Assembly (NCBI GenBank): GCA_963576785.1
Contig: OY756139.1
Span: forward strand, 2,294,001 to 2,358,000
Length of the DNA: 64,000 nucleotides
Origin: Chlorophyllum brunneum
Lineage: Eukaryota > Basidiomycota > Agaricomycetes > Agaricales > Agaricaceae
Reading direction: 5' to 3'
Positions 46,076 to 57,872 of the stretch are shown in pieces; position 1 is the first letter of the stretch; each line of letters starts with the position of its first letter. The translations under genes and the position numbers were made by a program. Under the pieces are notes generated by a model. That model worked only from the letters and a program-made list of their open reading frames with translations, had not been told where the DNA came from and searched no databases.

Positions 46076-49000
46076 TCAACGGCGGCGGTCGCGAGACTTG
46101 GATTGTGAGCGGGGTCTTGTTTCTGGTATGGCACCTAGGCCATGCGTAGGTCTGTAGTGAGGATCCACTTCATTACATTTGAGATAGAGCAATAGATGGT
46201 AAACAAATAGCTGTTCATATCTGTAATAGGTGTGTAATATCAATATCACGATCCAAGTGGAAACCCAATGCACTTACTGGGCATTAGTAAAGACAACCGA
46301 CATAGAGTCGGAACTGCACCGCAACAAGTTGGGAGCCATCACTAGTGCCAGATTTGCCGGGGTCATTTTGGTGATGTTTTGAGTTTTTTCTTCCAAAAAC
46401 AACTGCAGGAAGCTGATCACGAAGAGTACCACCCGTCTGTTGATTGTAGGAAGGCGCTCAACGATTCGTACACACGAGCCGGGGTTGCCCGAGCTCATGA
46501 TGCATTCATTGTACATCTCATCCGGAATCAATGGATCGCAGAGCTCTCTTAACCAGAGTTTCATGAGAGACGCCAAGACGTAGGGATCATCGACGTTGTC
46601 CAACGTATAATACCCGCGATCGATGCGAAGCTTGAGTTCTGATACTGCATCTCCATCCCCTGGTACCCGGAAGATACCCTCAGAGCGGAGGCCTCCTAAT
46701 GCCAGGATGCCATCAGCGAGGAAAGGGAGGATGATGGGTACTTTTTTGTGTGGATAGTTGCGTTCTTGGAGTCGAATGATGGCGTCCAGAGATTCACCGA
46801 AAGTGGATGGGTTGAATGCAGCGTCCTAGTCAACAAATCAGTTTATTTATGAAGCGGATCAACTCATGAAGAGAAGTCATACTCACGGATGCGGTTTCGA
46901 TTTCTGCGGCTGTGGGCGGCTTGCCGCGAGGTCCTCTCTTGGCTACTGCGGTTAAGCGGCGTAGACAGTATTTAGCTATCACATCTATTCTGCCCTCTTG
47001 CTGCGTCGTTCGTTGTTGGATGAAACAATGCAGATAGGCCTCAAAATTCTTTGAAGGGGGGAAGCTAATAAGTAGAACGCAGAGGAACTGCCAGCCCTTG
47101 AAGGCACTTTCCCTGGATTCAAGGAAGCGTTAAATCATGGAACGTCGACTCCGAATATGAAGCCTCACGGATTAGGATTGCCGGTGAGCTGCTTCATCAG
47201 CTGACAATAGATCTCATCTCGGAGTTCACCATGTGCAAGGCCCTCCCCGATCAACCACCGCTCCTCCTCTAAAATTCCGGAAATACTAGGGGTCAATGAT
47301 GTCGACGAGGCATTGAGATGTGTCACCATGACTTTCGTATCTTGTTGCAGACGGACGCCAGTCGGCTTTTCGCGCTCGCGATCTCCCATGATTCGTTGAA
47401 TGACCTTAAATATTCGGACAGCATCTTTGCTGAGCACTCTGTTGAGCATTAACAGTGGCGACGTTAACGGAGACTAACAAAATACCGTTCATCAGTATCC
47501 GGAATACCCCATACAATTCAACAATTTGCCTAACCTTTTGCCATGTCATGAGCTGTGCCACTGGCACCCGTCTCTTGAAAATGAACCCGCTCCTGTGAGT
47601 GGAGAAATATTTGTTGGCATAATCTGATTCCGAGAATTGTTGAATATCCATTTGAAGTTCTTGCGGCAACATAGGATACGTTCTAAGTAATAGTTTCAAC
47701 TCTAAATCAACTATAGATACGAGGTAAATGCTCACCCAGTATTCAGGGTTATTGTCGAACCACCAGTAGGCACGGGCCGAACGTGTTCGACGAGTATAGG
47801 GTGTCCTAGGGCTCGGCTCTTAACCGGACTCATCTCCATGGTGGCAGCTAAACAAGTAACGATACGTTTGAAACGCATAAACAGACCTGGAACAACACCT
47901 TACCATGGTTTGGCATTGGAGCACTGATGCCCTTGGCTGCAATCTTCGACGCGCCTGTGCCGTTACCGTTGTATTTCTTCGGAGCGTGTCTGCTCGGTGA
48001 TGGTGGGAGGTCGCGAAGGCTACGACCACTAGAAGAATCACTTTGGATGTCAATGCTCGGTACAACAAGAGCCGACTTATAACTCGAGATTGTTGTGAAA
48101 CTAGCTTCTGTGGGGGAATCTGCCTTCAAGGACTTCCGGTCCGCTTCCGAAGTAGCCAATATTTCCAAGGCTGCATTGAGACTCTGTGGTTGAGAACGTA
48201 CGGTGAATGATTTCCCTCGTGCTTGGCCTACTGAGTCGGTAAAGTGTACATCGCCATTGGGTCGTGCCTTTCCGTTGACGTTATTTTTCGGCGATGACTT
48301 GGGACTGCCTTGTGATTTCGAATGATGGGAAGACGGCGATGGAGGAACCGAATGCTCTGTTGAATACGGAGATCCTGGGATTGGTGTCAACTTCCGCAGC
48401 CCTCCGTTCGATGGGTCACCGGATACGGATTTACGGATGATCGGTCGCCTGGCCGAACTGCTGGTAGCCGAGCGACTGGACTGGGTTTGACGAATTTGCA
48501 ATCTCTCAGGTGCAAAGCCGGATGTGGAGGCATTCGAACGTCGACTGGCAGCCCTACGGACGCCAAACTCGTCAACAAAATCCTGAACGTCGTTGCCGAG
48601 AGCGTCGGGTATCGATTGGGAGAAACGATCGTATTTGGTTTGAGACAGGCGACGCCCAAGGGCAGTATTCTGCAATGTAGTCATCACAAAACAAAATTCT
48701 ATGATGCGTAGGGCTGCATACGCACCTGCACTATTCCTAAGGGTATCACAAAGCCTTCAGGGCGCTCCCAGACAGTATTTCCAGTCTTAGTCTGGTAGTA
48801 GTACGGTATGCCACCGCGCGATTCATCACAGAGCTCCCACCACTCCCCCTCAACACTCGGCGGTAGTCTGTGCTGGCTGTCAGCACAAGAAACAGAAGCG
48901 AAGAACACAATATTACACAAAATGTCCTACAGGAGGATCCCAGCTCACCTGTCCAGTGGCTGGACAGGCATAGAAGGATGTTTGTGTCTAACAAATTGTG

Positions 49001-49318
49001 TCAAGCCCACCGTAGCGTGTCCATCAAAGACAGCCATGCACACACCTGCGGATCAACCAATGTCACCCAGAAATTCGATCCCCATGCAGTTTCATCCGTC
49101 TCAGAGCTCTTTCCAGGCGACCTCCGAGTCGGGTGACGAGAAGAATTGCGCGAGATTGAACGCGAGGGAGGTGTAGAAATGCGTTGTTCCGGGCTCCGTG
49201 CCTTACCATAAGACGTGGAGTGCTGGGAAGCTGCCTCTGGTGAGAGTGTCGCGGGTGCCGTCGGAGGTGGTCTGGTCTTTTCTTGCACAGAATCGTCTGG
49301 TTTGTTAGTTGCAAACAT
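46076..49318 (-). CDS. WW-WW-MyTH4-RhoGAP protein (ARHGAP39/Vilse-like)
   Basis: GTPase-activating protein for Rho-family GTPases. From the start at 49318 ([14 protein letters not shown]) the order is: Ser/Pro-rich disordered leader; first WW domain built across an intron ([13 protein letters not shown], then [16 protein letters not shown]); second WW domain ([29 protein letters not shown]); a ~250-residue disordered Ser-rich part ([14 protein letters not shown]); MyTH4 domain ([40 protein letters not shown]); RhoGAP domain with the arginine finger in [31 protein letters not shown] and [17 protein letters not shown]. The C-terminal tail is Arg/Ser-rich ([10 protein letters not shown]). The combination matches animal ARHGAP39. 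Roughly 900 residues; individual exon borders in the middle were not all resolved. Confidence 0.85.
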
Positions 49319-49596
49319 GAGGTATTTTTACGCTGACAAGAGCCGAGAGGTGTGACCGTGAGTGGGCACTGAGATGTGTTGTTCTGGGAGGCCGAAGAAA
49401 GCGCAGAATGGGAAACCCTCTTCTTGAGGACCTTGAGGGTAAAAAAAAATTGGTTAAGACTGGCGAGCGCTGAGTGCATTCAACATGCTTTCCTCCCCGT
49501 GTACATATCGAGGCACGGCTACTAACCCAGAATAGTAGCACGACATATGCGGCAAACGATAAGATCCCCTGTCGCACTCCTTGCACGATAAGATAT

Positions 49597-50591
49597 CTAC
49601 ACCCCTTGCAACGCCTTCTTAGCAGCGCCCACAAACTGCTCTAGAATCTCAATGTCCTTTCCATCCCCACTTACGGAGCTTTCTATTCTTCCGTAAAGTT
49701 TTGCGAGGCCTTGGTATATCTCTCCTTCTCCCTCACCTACGAATCTCGCGACTTCCTGCATCTCTCCAACCCAACGATACGCTTTGGGTACCATTGGTGG
49801 TACATGCGTTGTGCACCGTCGAAGCAGCTCGGGCTGCGAATTGATTAGCTCTGCGATGAGGGCTTCTGCCGTCGCAGGAGAAGACGCGTGCGCCGCTGTC
49901 ACTGATGTAAGCTAATATGCCTTAGAATCTCGTCTTAAATGGACCTAGAATCATTGTTGCCATGAGCCCGGTCAAACCCTTGGATATGCCCTGCAAATGA
50001 AGCACAGTGAAGGCAGCGCTGACTATAAAACGCCCAGCCACCAACCGTATAGGACATTTTCAGAGCACTCGCAGCCCCAATGTTACCGTCGAGGGCTTTC
50101 GTACAGAGTCCCCAAGACGACAGGTTTACAAAAGACTCCAGTGCTTCTTCGTCCCCTGGATTTGCACTTGCATAGAAGGTGGGATTGGAGGAACCCTTAG
50201 GTGGTCCCCCTATAATACAAGCGTCCACGAAAGTAACAGAGGTTCCTCTGAGAAGCTGTGCGATTCTTTCCACAGTCGCAACGTTCACGGCGTTGCAGTC
50301 CGCGTAGATAAGCGGTCTGCCCATCTCACGTGGGTGCAAAGCCACTTCTTGAGCCATTCTCTGAGCTAGAGCGAAAGCATCACGGGGCGGGAGAATGCTG
50401 AGGATGAAATCCGATCTCTGGACAATCCCTTTCAATGGTGCATCCTCCATTTTAGCTTCATGCGCCCGTTTTCGGGTCTGCTCCGAACGTCCTTGTAGAT
50501 GTGTAAGGACAGTAGCTCCTGATTCCGTTAGCTTCTGCGCGACACCCCCGCCCATAATACCGGCCGCGATCACTGAGATGATAGGCGCCAT
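49597..50591 (-). CDS. 6-phosphogluconate-dehydrogenase-like NAD(P) reductase
   Basis: Start at 50591 (MAPIISVIAAGIMGGGVAQK) opens a Rossmann fold; the nucleotide loop reads AAGIMGGGVA where the family normally has GxGxMG. SDFILSILPPRDAFALAQRM, IYADCNAVNVATVERIAQLL and FVDACIIGGPPKG are the substrate-loop blocks of the beta-hydroxyacid dehydrogenase group; KMSY with the catalytic lysine is followed, after an intron, by GISKGLTGLMATMIL and the C-terminal DUF1932 helical domain (TAEALIAELINSQPELLRR). Three exons, ending at 49597. The substrate is unknown: homologues are often annotated as phosphogluconate dehydrogenase without evidence. Confidence 0.82.
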
Positions 50592-52266
50592 TGGCACGAG
50601 ACGAGTTCGATGGAGCTTCAAGCTGTGTTCGAGACGTTTGCTATTGTGTGTGTGATTGGGGGGCCGTGTGATTTGGTTGAGGCCATTTTTACCCGTGGCT
50701 TTCTCAGAAAGCGTGTGCTGCCTCGCATCACTCCAACCGAAATGTGCCAAGTCGATCCCATCACAAGAGATTGGCCCGTTGCTGTTGATTTTGTTGAGCC
50801 ACTAAGAGAAGACTGACCCAACGTTTCCCGCTACACTACTCGGACTCCACTGCGGCACCGTTTGATAGAATGAAGATGGACCAAATACTCACTAGCTGTG
50901 TTGGTTGTCGCACAAATCGGACAGTTCCCACAAAGGTGTACATGTGCTTGATGACGGAACAATGTCTGCCATATGCTCGATTGACAAGGATTTCCTGCAG
51001 GCTCGTAGACGGATAGACGCAGCCTCAACCGTCAAGTTATTTATATATACACTAATGATTTGTGACCGAAGAGCAGGTGACGCGAGATCTATTACGCTAA
51101 AGGTGGCAGCGACAGCGCCGAGCGAACCATAACCACGACCAAGTTGCACAATCCGACTGGAACCAAGTGATTACCGGGAACCACCAGCCCTGCAGTGGAT
51201 TACGCCTGATGGATCCCGTGGCCTGACTGCCTATAATGAATTCCAGACCCACCCGACCGCGTCGAGTGTGTGTTCGAAACCAAAGATCTGAAAATCTTTG
51301 TCGTGCTCCGCGTCAGTCCAACTTCATGATGAACCTGACGGGGCTTTAAAATTTCCTCGAAATGGCTACGGTATGCCACGGTCCACGCAAGATCCACGAT
51401 ATCCGGTTCGGCTGCCGCAGGCCTAAAGGCCGACTCGGAAAAATGACTATGCGAAACAGCCCTCCGTCGGTTCGGTGCTCTGGTCATACGGTTCATTACA
51501 CAAAGCTCATCATCAGTAATTCGAATCTGGTGTTGAATGAGCAAATCTCAATGTTGCTTAGTCTGGTGAGTTATGAGCTACGAGAAACTGCCCGCGTTCA
51601 ACTCCACTGTCCATCAAACGTTCATCGTGGTCACAGCAATCTGACTCATTCATGAAGTTCCACCAGCCTATTACGCATACCGCGACGACCGCAGCTGTTT
51701 CACAAAGATGCTGTGAGATTGGGGGTGCTTGGTCTAAGGGTTCCTTAACGTCGTCGTAGGAAATTTAGTACAGGCCAACAACCTTGTAGGCACCTAGCTC
51801 TATATCGGGGTGCCAAATGGTCTCGTTGGATGACCGGAGAATACATCAGCGCCTGCAAGAGATGAAACGCCGACCTGCCCTCAGAAAGACGCTGGTGGCG
51901 GGTGTGATATGATCGGTTGATCTCCCTGACAGGGAATTAGGTGTTGGTGGGGAATAAAGCACGCGCGACGACACTTTGCAAGAATCAGCTGCTTACTCCT
52001 CGCTGGGGGTTTCAAGATTGTATGCATGTCCCTGGACACGAAGGCATGGCCGAGGGACGCAATTCATAGAAACATGCTTACCCAATACCACGACTCCTAC
52101 GGAAGGAATGTCCGAGAACGATGATCTCTTGAGTCATCCGAACGAACTCATACGAAAGAAGACATTGGCAGTGCACTTCAAACAATATCGTTGCATTGAA
52201 CTGGTTCGGCCTAGGGAGAATCATCCTGCACATATGATGTACCCACCACCGGGTAATTCAAACCGT
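50592..52266. other. 1.7 kb gap with an adaptin-like remnant
   Basis: Between the reductase start and the UCH37 stop. Frames on both strands (for example 51544-51200 minus) show no motif. One stretch, 52110-52178 plus strand, reads DDLLSHPNELIRKK and resembles a repeat of large AP-complex subunits; it has no intact gene around it. The length and lack of genes suggest decayed sequence. Confidence 0.4.
52110..52178 (+). pseudogene. Possible adaptin (AP large-subunit) fragment
   Basis: Within an open frame, SENDDLLSHPNELIRKKTLA resembles the LLxHPKExxRKKAxxALHRF segment of the gamma/epsilon/alpha subunits of clathrin adaptor complexes. The flanking translation diverges at once, the expected HRF continuation is replaced by HFKQYR, and no upstream or downstream adaptin exons are readable. 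It is most simply a gene relic, but a chance match of this length cannot be excluded. Confidence 0.35.
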
Positions 52267-53453
52267 CTAGTCATCAACATCCATACCCTTCGCTTTACGT
52301 TTCTCTGTTCGTTCTTGCATCATTTTTCGAGCATCTTCCTGAGATTTTGACAGACGACCGCCCTTCGCAAGGGCTACGAGTAGTGCGTGAACTAAGCCAA
52401 CATGATTATGTCGCCGAAGACTGTTCTCAAACTAAACTAAACGTGTCAGACCGCATTACAATATTGGCCAGGGAGGGGAATACCCACGGCCCAGCGTTCC
52501 CGTTTGTTGTTCTCGTTGTTTATGGCGGCTATTGTTTCCGCAGCTTTCGCAGCACTGCCTGACGCTCGATATTGCTCGAGTCGTGACTGGAGAGAAGGAA
52601 GGGGGTCGTCTCTCAGAGCGAGTAGACTGAATTCCAACTATAGACATCGTGAGTGCCGTGACCATAGTGATGATATGTGCATTTACCGATCCAACGGGAT
52701 ATGTATTAATACGAGCCTCAATCACTTCCCTGATCACCACGACGCAGTGAGTATCAAACGACTATAGGAGCACATGGGACTCACCGTGCTTTCTTGATCC
52801 AGCCTTCCCCACTTTCTTGATAGGGACCGTGTCGAACTGGGTGGGCTCTCAGGCCGTCAAGCTCATACAGCGCCCCCATAAAGGGAAGGTAGACTATGAA
52901 ATGGTATGCGTCTTCGGTCTTGTTAGGTAATCCTAAGCCATCTAATGAGAAGGCATTCGGAGGTGATAACGCATTGTGAGCTTCTCTCAGCCAGTCCGAG
53001 CTAGTGATGACAAGTCCACGCGTCTGTGGATCCAACTCATTAGCGAAAGAGATGAGTTCTCGAAGTTGGGGACCACTCGGAAGATCGCGAATGTTGCCAA
53101 GAGCGTTCATAACAGCCAAAGTCGCACAAGCATTATTAACGACTTGATGCGCGAAAAAACCGGAAAAATCTGGATCATACTCTCCGCTCGAGGTTTCCGA
53201 AGCAGTTGTCGAGGTGGTTGGCACCCATTTGAAGAGGAAGACTAGTGCGTGAATGGGTTGGAGAGCAGCTAGCGATTCCGGGTCAAGGGAGTATAGATCG
53301 TCTACAATGAACGGAACACCAAGCGTTTTCAGTAGCTCACTAAGCGAGTTGTCAGTGACAGATGACGAAGAACCATGGCGAGACCAAGTACGTGAATACC
53401 CCAGGATCGGACTCAGTTAGCTGCCAACCGCTTGAATCGTCATCACCCGACAT
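52267..53453 (-). CDS. Ubiquitin carboxyl-terminal hydrolase, UCH37/UCHL5 type
   Basis: Peptidase C12 deubiquitinase, in other organisms bound to the proteasome or INO80. Start at 53453: MSGDDDSSGWQLTESDPGVF, then ELLKTLGVPFIVDDLYSLDP. FFAHQVVNNACATLAVMNAL contains the oxyanion glutamine and catalytic cysteine; EDAYHFIVYLPFMGALYELD holds the histidine and aspartate. Further exons give REVIEARINTYPVGS, LEFSLLALRDDPLPSLQSRL, RERWAFENSLRRHNHVGLVH and, at the end, an ARKMMQERTEKRKAKGMDVD basic C-terminal tail of the UCH37 ULD type, stopping at 52267. All catalytic residues are intact. The start lies 130 bases from that of MED31. Confidence 0.93.
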
Positions 53454-53583
53454 TTCCTCCAGGCGACGAAGGAGTTTGAAACTCTAAATGTCTATGCGGC
53501 AGTGAGACGCGTGTCCTGCCATAACTTATCATGTGACGCATTGTTTGTTCGCGATGCTCGTCTCGTTGCTTGGTATCTTCCAG
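53454..53583. promoter_or_regulatory. 130-bp bidirectional promoter of UCH37 and MED31
   Basis: Diverging starts 130 bases apart. No TATA box is apparent. Third example in the window of a Mediator gene sharing a very short divergent promoter. Confidence 0.55.
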
Positions 53584-54000
53584 ATGAGTGATCCCAGTAC
53601 CCAACTCCAGTCTGCGCCCACCGATGAGCAGAAAGCTACGAACCGTGCACGATTTGAACTTGAGCTAGAGTTTGTTCAATCCCTCGCCAATCCATTTTAT
53701 CTTCAGTCCTTGGCCCAACAGAATATCCTTGAACAGCCAGCATTTGTTAACTTCCTTGAATATCTTTCATACTGGAAGGAAAAGGATTATGCTCGATTCA
53801 TTCAGTATGTCGTGTGTCCTTGGCTTTGAATTCTGGCACTAACGCAGGACGTCAGTTATCCGCATGCTCTTCATCACCTAGAGCTCCTGCAGCACGCTCG
53901 CTTTCGATCTGAGATGAAGAAAGATGACTACTTCAGGGAATTTTTACACCAGAAACAATTCGATCACTGGCGGACGTGGTACGGATTCCCGATTCCATAA
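53584..54000 (+). CDS. MED31: Mediator complex subunit 31
   Basis: MED31 (Soh1) is the smallest and most conserved middle-module subunit of Mediator. Two exons (53584-53804 and 53856-54000) give 121 residues. [20 protein letters not shown], the [20 protein letters not shown] block and [20 protein letters not shown], then [11 protein letters not shown], are the four-helix signature. The first ~20 residues ([16 protein letters not shown]) are the usual variable lead. The splice changes the common FIQYPHAL to FIHYPHAL, a mild change at the junction. An upstream in-frame ATG (53533) would add a hydrophobic leader that no Mediator subunit has; 53584 is preferred. Confidence 0.95.
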
Positions 54001-54608
54001 TCACTACAGGTTCAATTGACGCGCCTGTGGTAGGCGAGACCCAAGATATCTTACCGGGACTCCAAATGCCAGCATTGATCCAACTTCCGTGAAACTTGAA
54101 ACAAACGATCAAGATGTTGCAATGTCGGCAGGAGCGTAACTTACCTTGTTTGGACCTCTTTTGTACCTATCATTCCGCGGATTCCCTTCGGTAATGCTGT
54201 ACCCTTCGCGCTCATACAAATCCAGCCTCACATGGTGACAAGGTACACCGACCCTGGGCAATTAAATTCACCTGGAATTCAACCTGCCTCCGGATTTGGA
54301 GTGGGTCAACGAAGGGAACAGGGTGTTCGTTCGATATCTATGGACATGCCAAGACTGTATAGTTATAAGCAGATGATCGTCGAGGTCACGGGGGATTTGG
54401 GTTAATGGCTGCGGATTTGATGGAAATGTGAACAGTACACGTGTGTTAGCTATCCCAGTCTTCTTCTAGTGGCAAAGAGTAAGACGATGGACGAGGGCAT
54501 GCCGATAAACTGGCGAGGGTGAGAAAATGATGGGCGTCAATTACGATCATTCTAACCTGACGTTTTTGTGCGTGTCACTTGCTTCCCATTCCGTATACAC
54601 AATGGGCC
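54001..54608. other. Intergenic between MED31 and the transporter gene
   Basis: About 0.6 kb, same-strand neighbours. No coding or repeat signal seen. Confidence 0.4.
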
Positions 54609-56706
54609 ATGGCCCAACACTATTTCTCTGATAACCAAGGATACACACCCAATACTACTTCTTCTCAGGAGGATCATTTCTTGCAACCACGACTGAGTGT
54701 CGAGGACCTCCCGTCGCAGAGTGTTCACTTTGCCACCTTGGGGGAGAAAAAGCGTCTATGGTGGCGAAATGCAGTGATTAATACCGCATTTATCCTAACC
54801 TGGTGCGTGCTGGTGCCTTGGTGTCTGCGAACACGGTCTTTTGACAGGTGATATGGCACAGGTTCTTCTTTGCTACAATTCTGTCCGTGTACAACAAATG
54901 GATGTTCTCCCCGACTCGTTATGGATTCCCTGCCCCTCTCTTTGTCACTACAATGCACATGTTCGTGCAATTCGCCGTCGCAGCATTCCTACGATTCACA
55001 TGGCCGTCCCGTTTCCGTCCGGCACGAGTACCCACCGGTAAGCAATATGGGTGAGTCAACTTATTCGGCCGTCTATTTGATGTGAAGCCACTAGGCAACT
55101 CCACTTTGAGTTTGTACATGTCGTATAGCTGGCGACTGTCATCATGCCGAACCCTCCGACAGTCGCAAGAGTTGCTGCGGAATGACTGGCACCATGCCGT
55201 ATGACCCATCGATACAGCATACCAGCCTGCAAATAGCAGCCATAATGTTCGTGGCTACAAACCAGATGTACAGGTTAACGGCATAAGCTTTGGATGAACT
55301 ACGTCTGGTCCTATTCTTCGGCGGTGATACATTTACTCGAAACAAAACCGTCTTGGCCTCGATCGTATTCAGTTCAGATGACTGCGGTACTCATACCACG
55401 TTGTTTTTAGCAAGAAGGCGGCCCCGACGGCAGTTGCTACGAGCCTAGATATTGGTCTATCAAATCTCTCTCTTAAGACTATCACGCTCTCATTCTACAG
55501 TATGTGGTTATATTGTCACCAATCATGCTAATGTCATCTTATTTCCAGCTATGTGTAAATCGTCATCCCTGATATTCGTGCTTCTATTCGCGTTCCTGTT
55601 TCGCCTGGAATTGTTTTCGTGGAGACTCGTGGCCGTCATATTCTTGATTTTCTCCGGTGTTCTGCTCATGGTTGCAACGGAGACACATTTCGTCCTAAAT
55701 GGGTTTCTACTGGTGATCAGTGCAAGCGCTATGGGAGGTCTCCGTTGGAGTCTCACACAGATTATGCTGAAAAACAAGAAAATGGGATTCGACAACCCTG
55801 CTGCAACAATATACTGGTTAGCACCAACCATGGGGGCGTGCTTGGCCATCGTTAGCGCGGCAGTTGAAGATTGGGTTGCCCTGTTTCAGTCCAAGTTTTT
55901 CTCGGGGTTCACAAAAATACTCGAAACACTTTTTTTCCTGAGTGCGCCAGGGGCTGTCGCTTTCTGTATGATCCTGAGCGAATTTTAGTATGTATTCTAC
56001 TCTCTGTAAATATGCGCGGTGTACCGATGACAAATCCCTCACAGCATCATCCAGCGCACTGGCGTTGTTCCGATGTCAATTGCTGGTATCGCTAAAGAAG
56101 TCACGACTATTTCCATCTCATCATGGTTCTTTGGAGATCAGTTGACAACGTTGAATATTGTCGGCGTCGCTATCACTGTTTGTGGTGAGTTTGGCCGTGG
56201 ATTTAAAGCGACTTGTACGTTGAAACACCGTGTCTAGGCATCGCGCTGTTTACGTTCCATAAATATCACAAATCCCTAGCATCGAGTATCCCGCTAGACG
56301 CCCACGGTAACCCAGTTACGGGGGACGACAACGCTGATTATACCGGAGAAGCGAGGGGGATTATTGCCGAAGAAGACTGTATTCGTTTAACTTCTGAAGC
56401 AGAGGTCCATGACGAGTTTGGAGAGGTGATTAGTGATCGTCCTGGGCAGAAGCCCGATTGAACTGACGTCTCGTATTTGGATAGATGGGGTCGAGGAGTG
56501 GTGACTCACAATTGCTATTTTCGGCAGACGATGGTGACGAGGATGCCGATGAATTACGCAGTCTTCGGTCGTCTAAAATCGGGTGGAAGCCTAACCGCGG
56601 CTTCAAGGAACCATCGAACAGCGCTGCCGGTTTGGAGGAGGCAAGTGCCAATGTTGCACGTGAGTCGATGGAGCTGGAAAGGATGTGGACGAGAGATCAT
56701 ACGTAA
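54609..56706 (+). CDS. SLC35C2-like TPT-family transporter
   Basis: Member of the drug/metabolite superfamily that carries nucleotide sugars or triose phosphates across Golgi or ER membranes. N-terminal ~55 residues are soluble (DHFLQPRLSVEDLPSQ), then ten helices: NAVINTAFILTW, FFFATILSVYNKWMFSP, PLFVTTMHMFVQFAVAAFLR, ATSLDIGLSNLSLKTITLSF, MCKSSSLIFVLLFAFLFRLE, LVAVIFLIFSGVLLMVATET, GFLLVISASAMGGLRWSLTQ, YWLAPTMGACLAIVSAAVED, RTGVVPMSIAGIAKEVTTIS and LNIVGVAITVCGIALFTF. The lysine-containing YNKW and TLSFYTMCKSS blocks are family signatures. The acidic C-terminal tail includes LLFSADDGDEDADELRSLRS. One intron (about 55050-55411) is 361 nt, against a ~50-nt norm. The start at 54609 is the ATG in frame with the body; 54602 is out of frame. 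Confidence 0.85.
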
Positions 56707-57872
56707 TGTAATGCAAGTACTTGTGAGATTAGCTCCCTGATCCTAGAAATGTTGTCGTGATTTGGTAGGTGATTGTTGTTCCAAGGATACTTCTGATCCA
56801 ACACCAAATAAGCAGATCTTGACATGATCAGTTGAGGACAGTGCTTCTTGCCTATCTGATACGACACGCGGTTGCAATTTGGGGGTGCTTATCTGAACTA
56901 GGAGGGAAAGATACGTAGAGTGGGATGAATCACAAAAGGACGTCGCTCAGGCTCTCATGAATCAAATGGCTATCAAAGAGTATATATTCATTGAGTCCGT
57001 GATAGTTGTTCCTGATCGAGGCGCGTCAGGTGTGAGCCGCCCTAGGCGGAGTCAAGAGCTGAGGCCGATGTACTCCTCATGTTGTGAGGGGGGTTGAAGG
57101 AGCGAATCGACAGGCATGACGGGTTTGGCTTGGAATCTGGAGAAACGCGGCATCTGGCGAGGAACGCCGCGGCGAATAGGGCCACGTGAGATCAGGCGAT
57201 GGTGCACTCCCGCTGACACGGGTGAAGGCTGGAGCCTTGTCACCCACGGGCTATCTGCCAACTAGCTACGAGTGCTGCGCGATCCGGTGCCGAACCAGGT
57301 CAAACGTTTCCAGGCAGCGCTGGCGGAGTGGGTTGGTCAGCGACAAGTCAGCAGGCCAGAGTAGATCAGGCAGGGCTGTTGCACACCGTTCTGGGGGTCT
57401 GATGGAGACCCGTGGGTGGATGGTAAGGATGGCAGGAAGGCGTTGCTCATGTGGGCTGGGGAAACGGCCTGGTGTGGTGGTGATGGGAACGTAAAGGACA
57501 TGCGAATCGAGCAGGATCAGGGCATCAGCTGGGCTAAGCGGCACGGCGCGTCTGTCAGTCCCACTCTGGATGAAACGGCTGGATCAGTCCGGAGTGTCTG
57601 CGTTCGGGCGGGTTTGGCGCTAGCAAGCTGTGTGAACTTTTGATCTGCCTGTCTTCCTTTTCAGTCGGACCAGATCCAATCGGAGGTGGTAACAGTCGTG
57701 CCCTAATGATAGAAGGCAACGCTCTTCTGTCACCGGCTTGTTTAAAACTGATTTCTGAGTCCACCTTGCTTTCGGTCCGTCCGTTACACCTGTGACTGAC
57801 TCTATTCTTCTCAAGGTATATAGCGTGCAGCATACCATACTACATCTGATTCCTATTTCTGTTCAACTCCCG
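56707..57872. other. Intergenic, upstream of the zinc-cluster gene
   Basis: About 1.2 kb between two plus-strand genes. The 57000-57560 part is more GC-rich and carries overlapping frames on both strands without motifs. A CTTCTCAAGGTATATAGCG stretch near 57810-57828 holds a TATATA element about 55 bases before the next start and may be its TATA box. Confidence 0.45.

Noticed and set aside
49335..49490. Further 5' coding exon of the WW-MyTH4-RhoGAP gene
   Set aside because: No ATG with a good frame and acceptable splice joins to 49318; probably 5' untranslated sequence.
51200..51544. 114-codon minus-strand frame upstream of the reductase
   Set aside because: Low-complexity and without any recognised family pattern; overlaps an equally long plus-strand frame.
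57186..57544. Overlapping GC-rich frames on both strands before the zinc-cluster gene
   Set aside because: Antisense pairs typical of GC-rich non-coding DNA; no splicing logic or domain.
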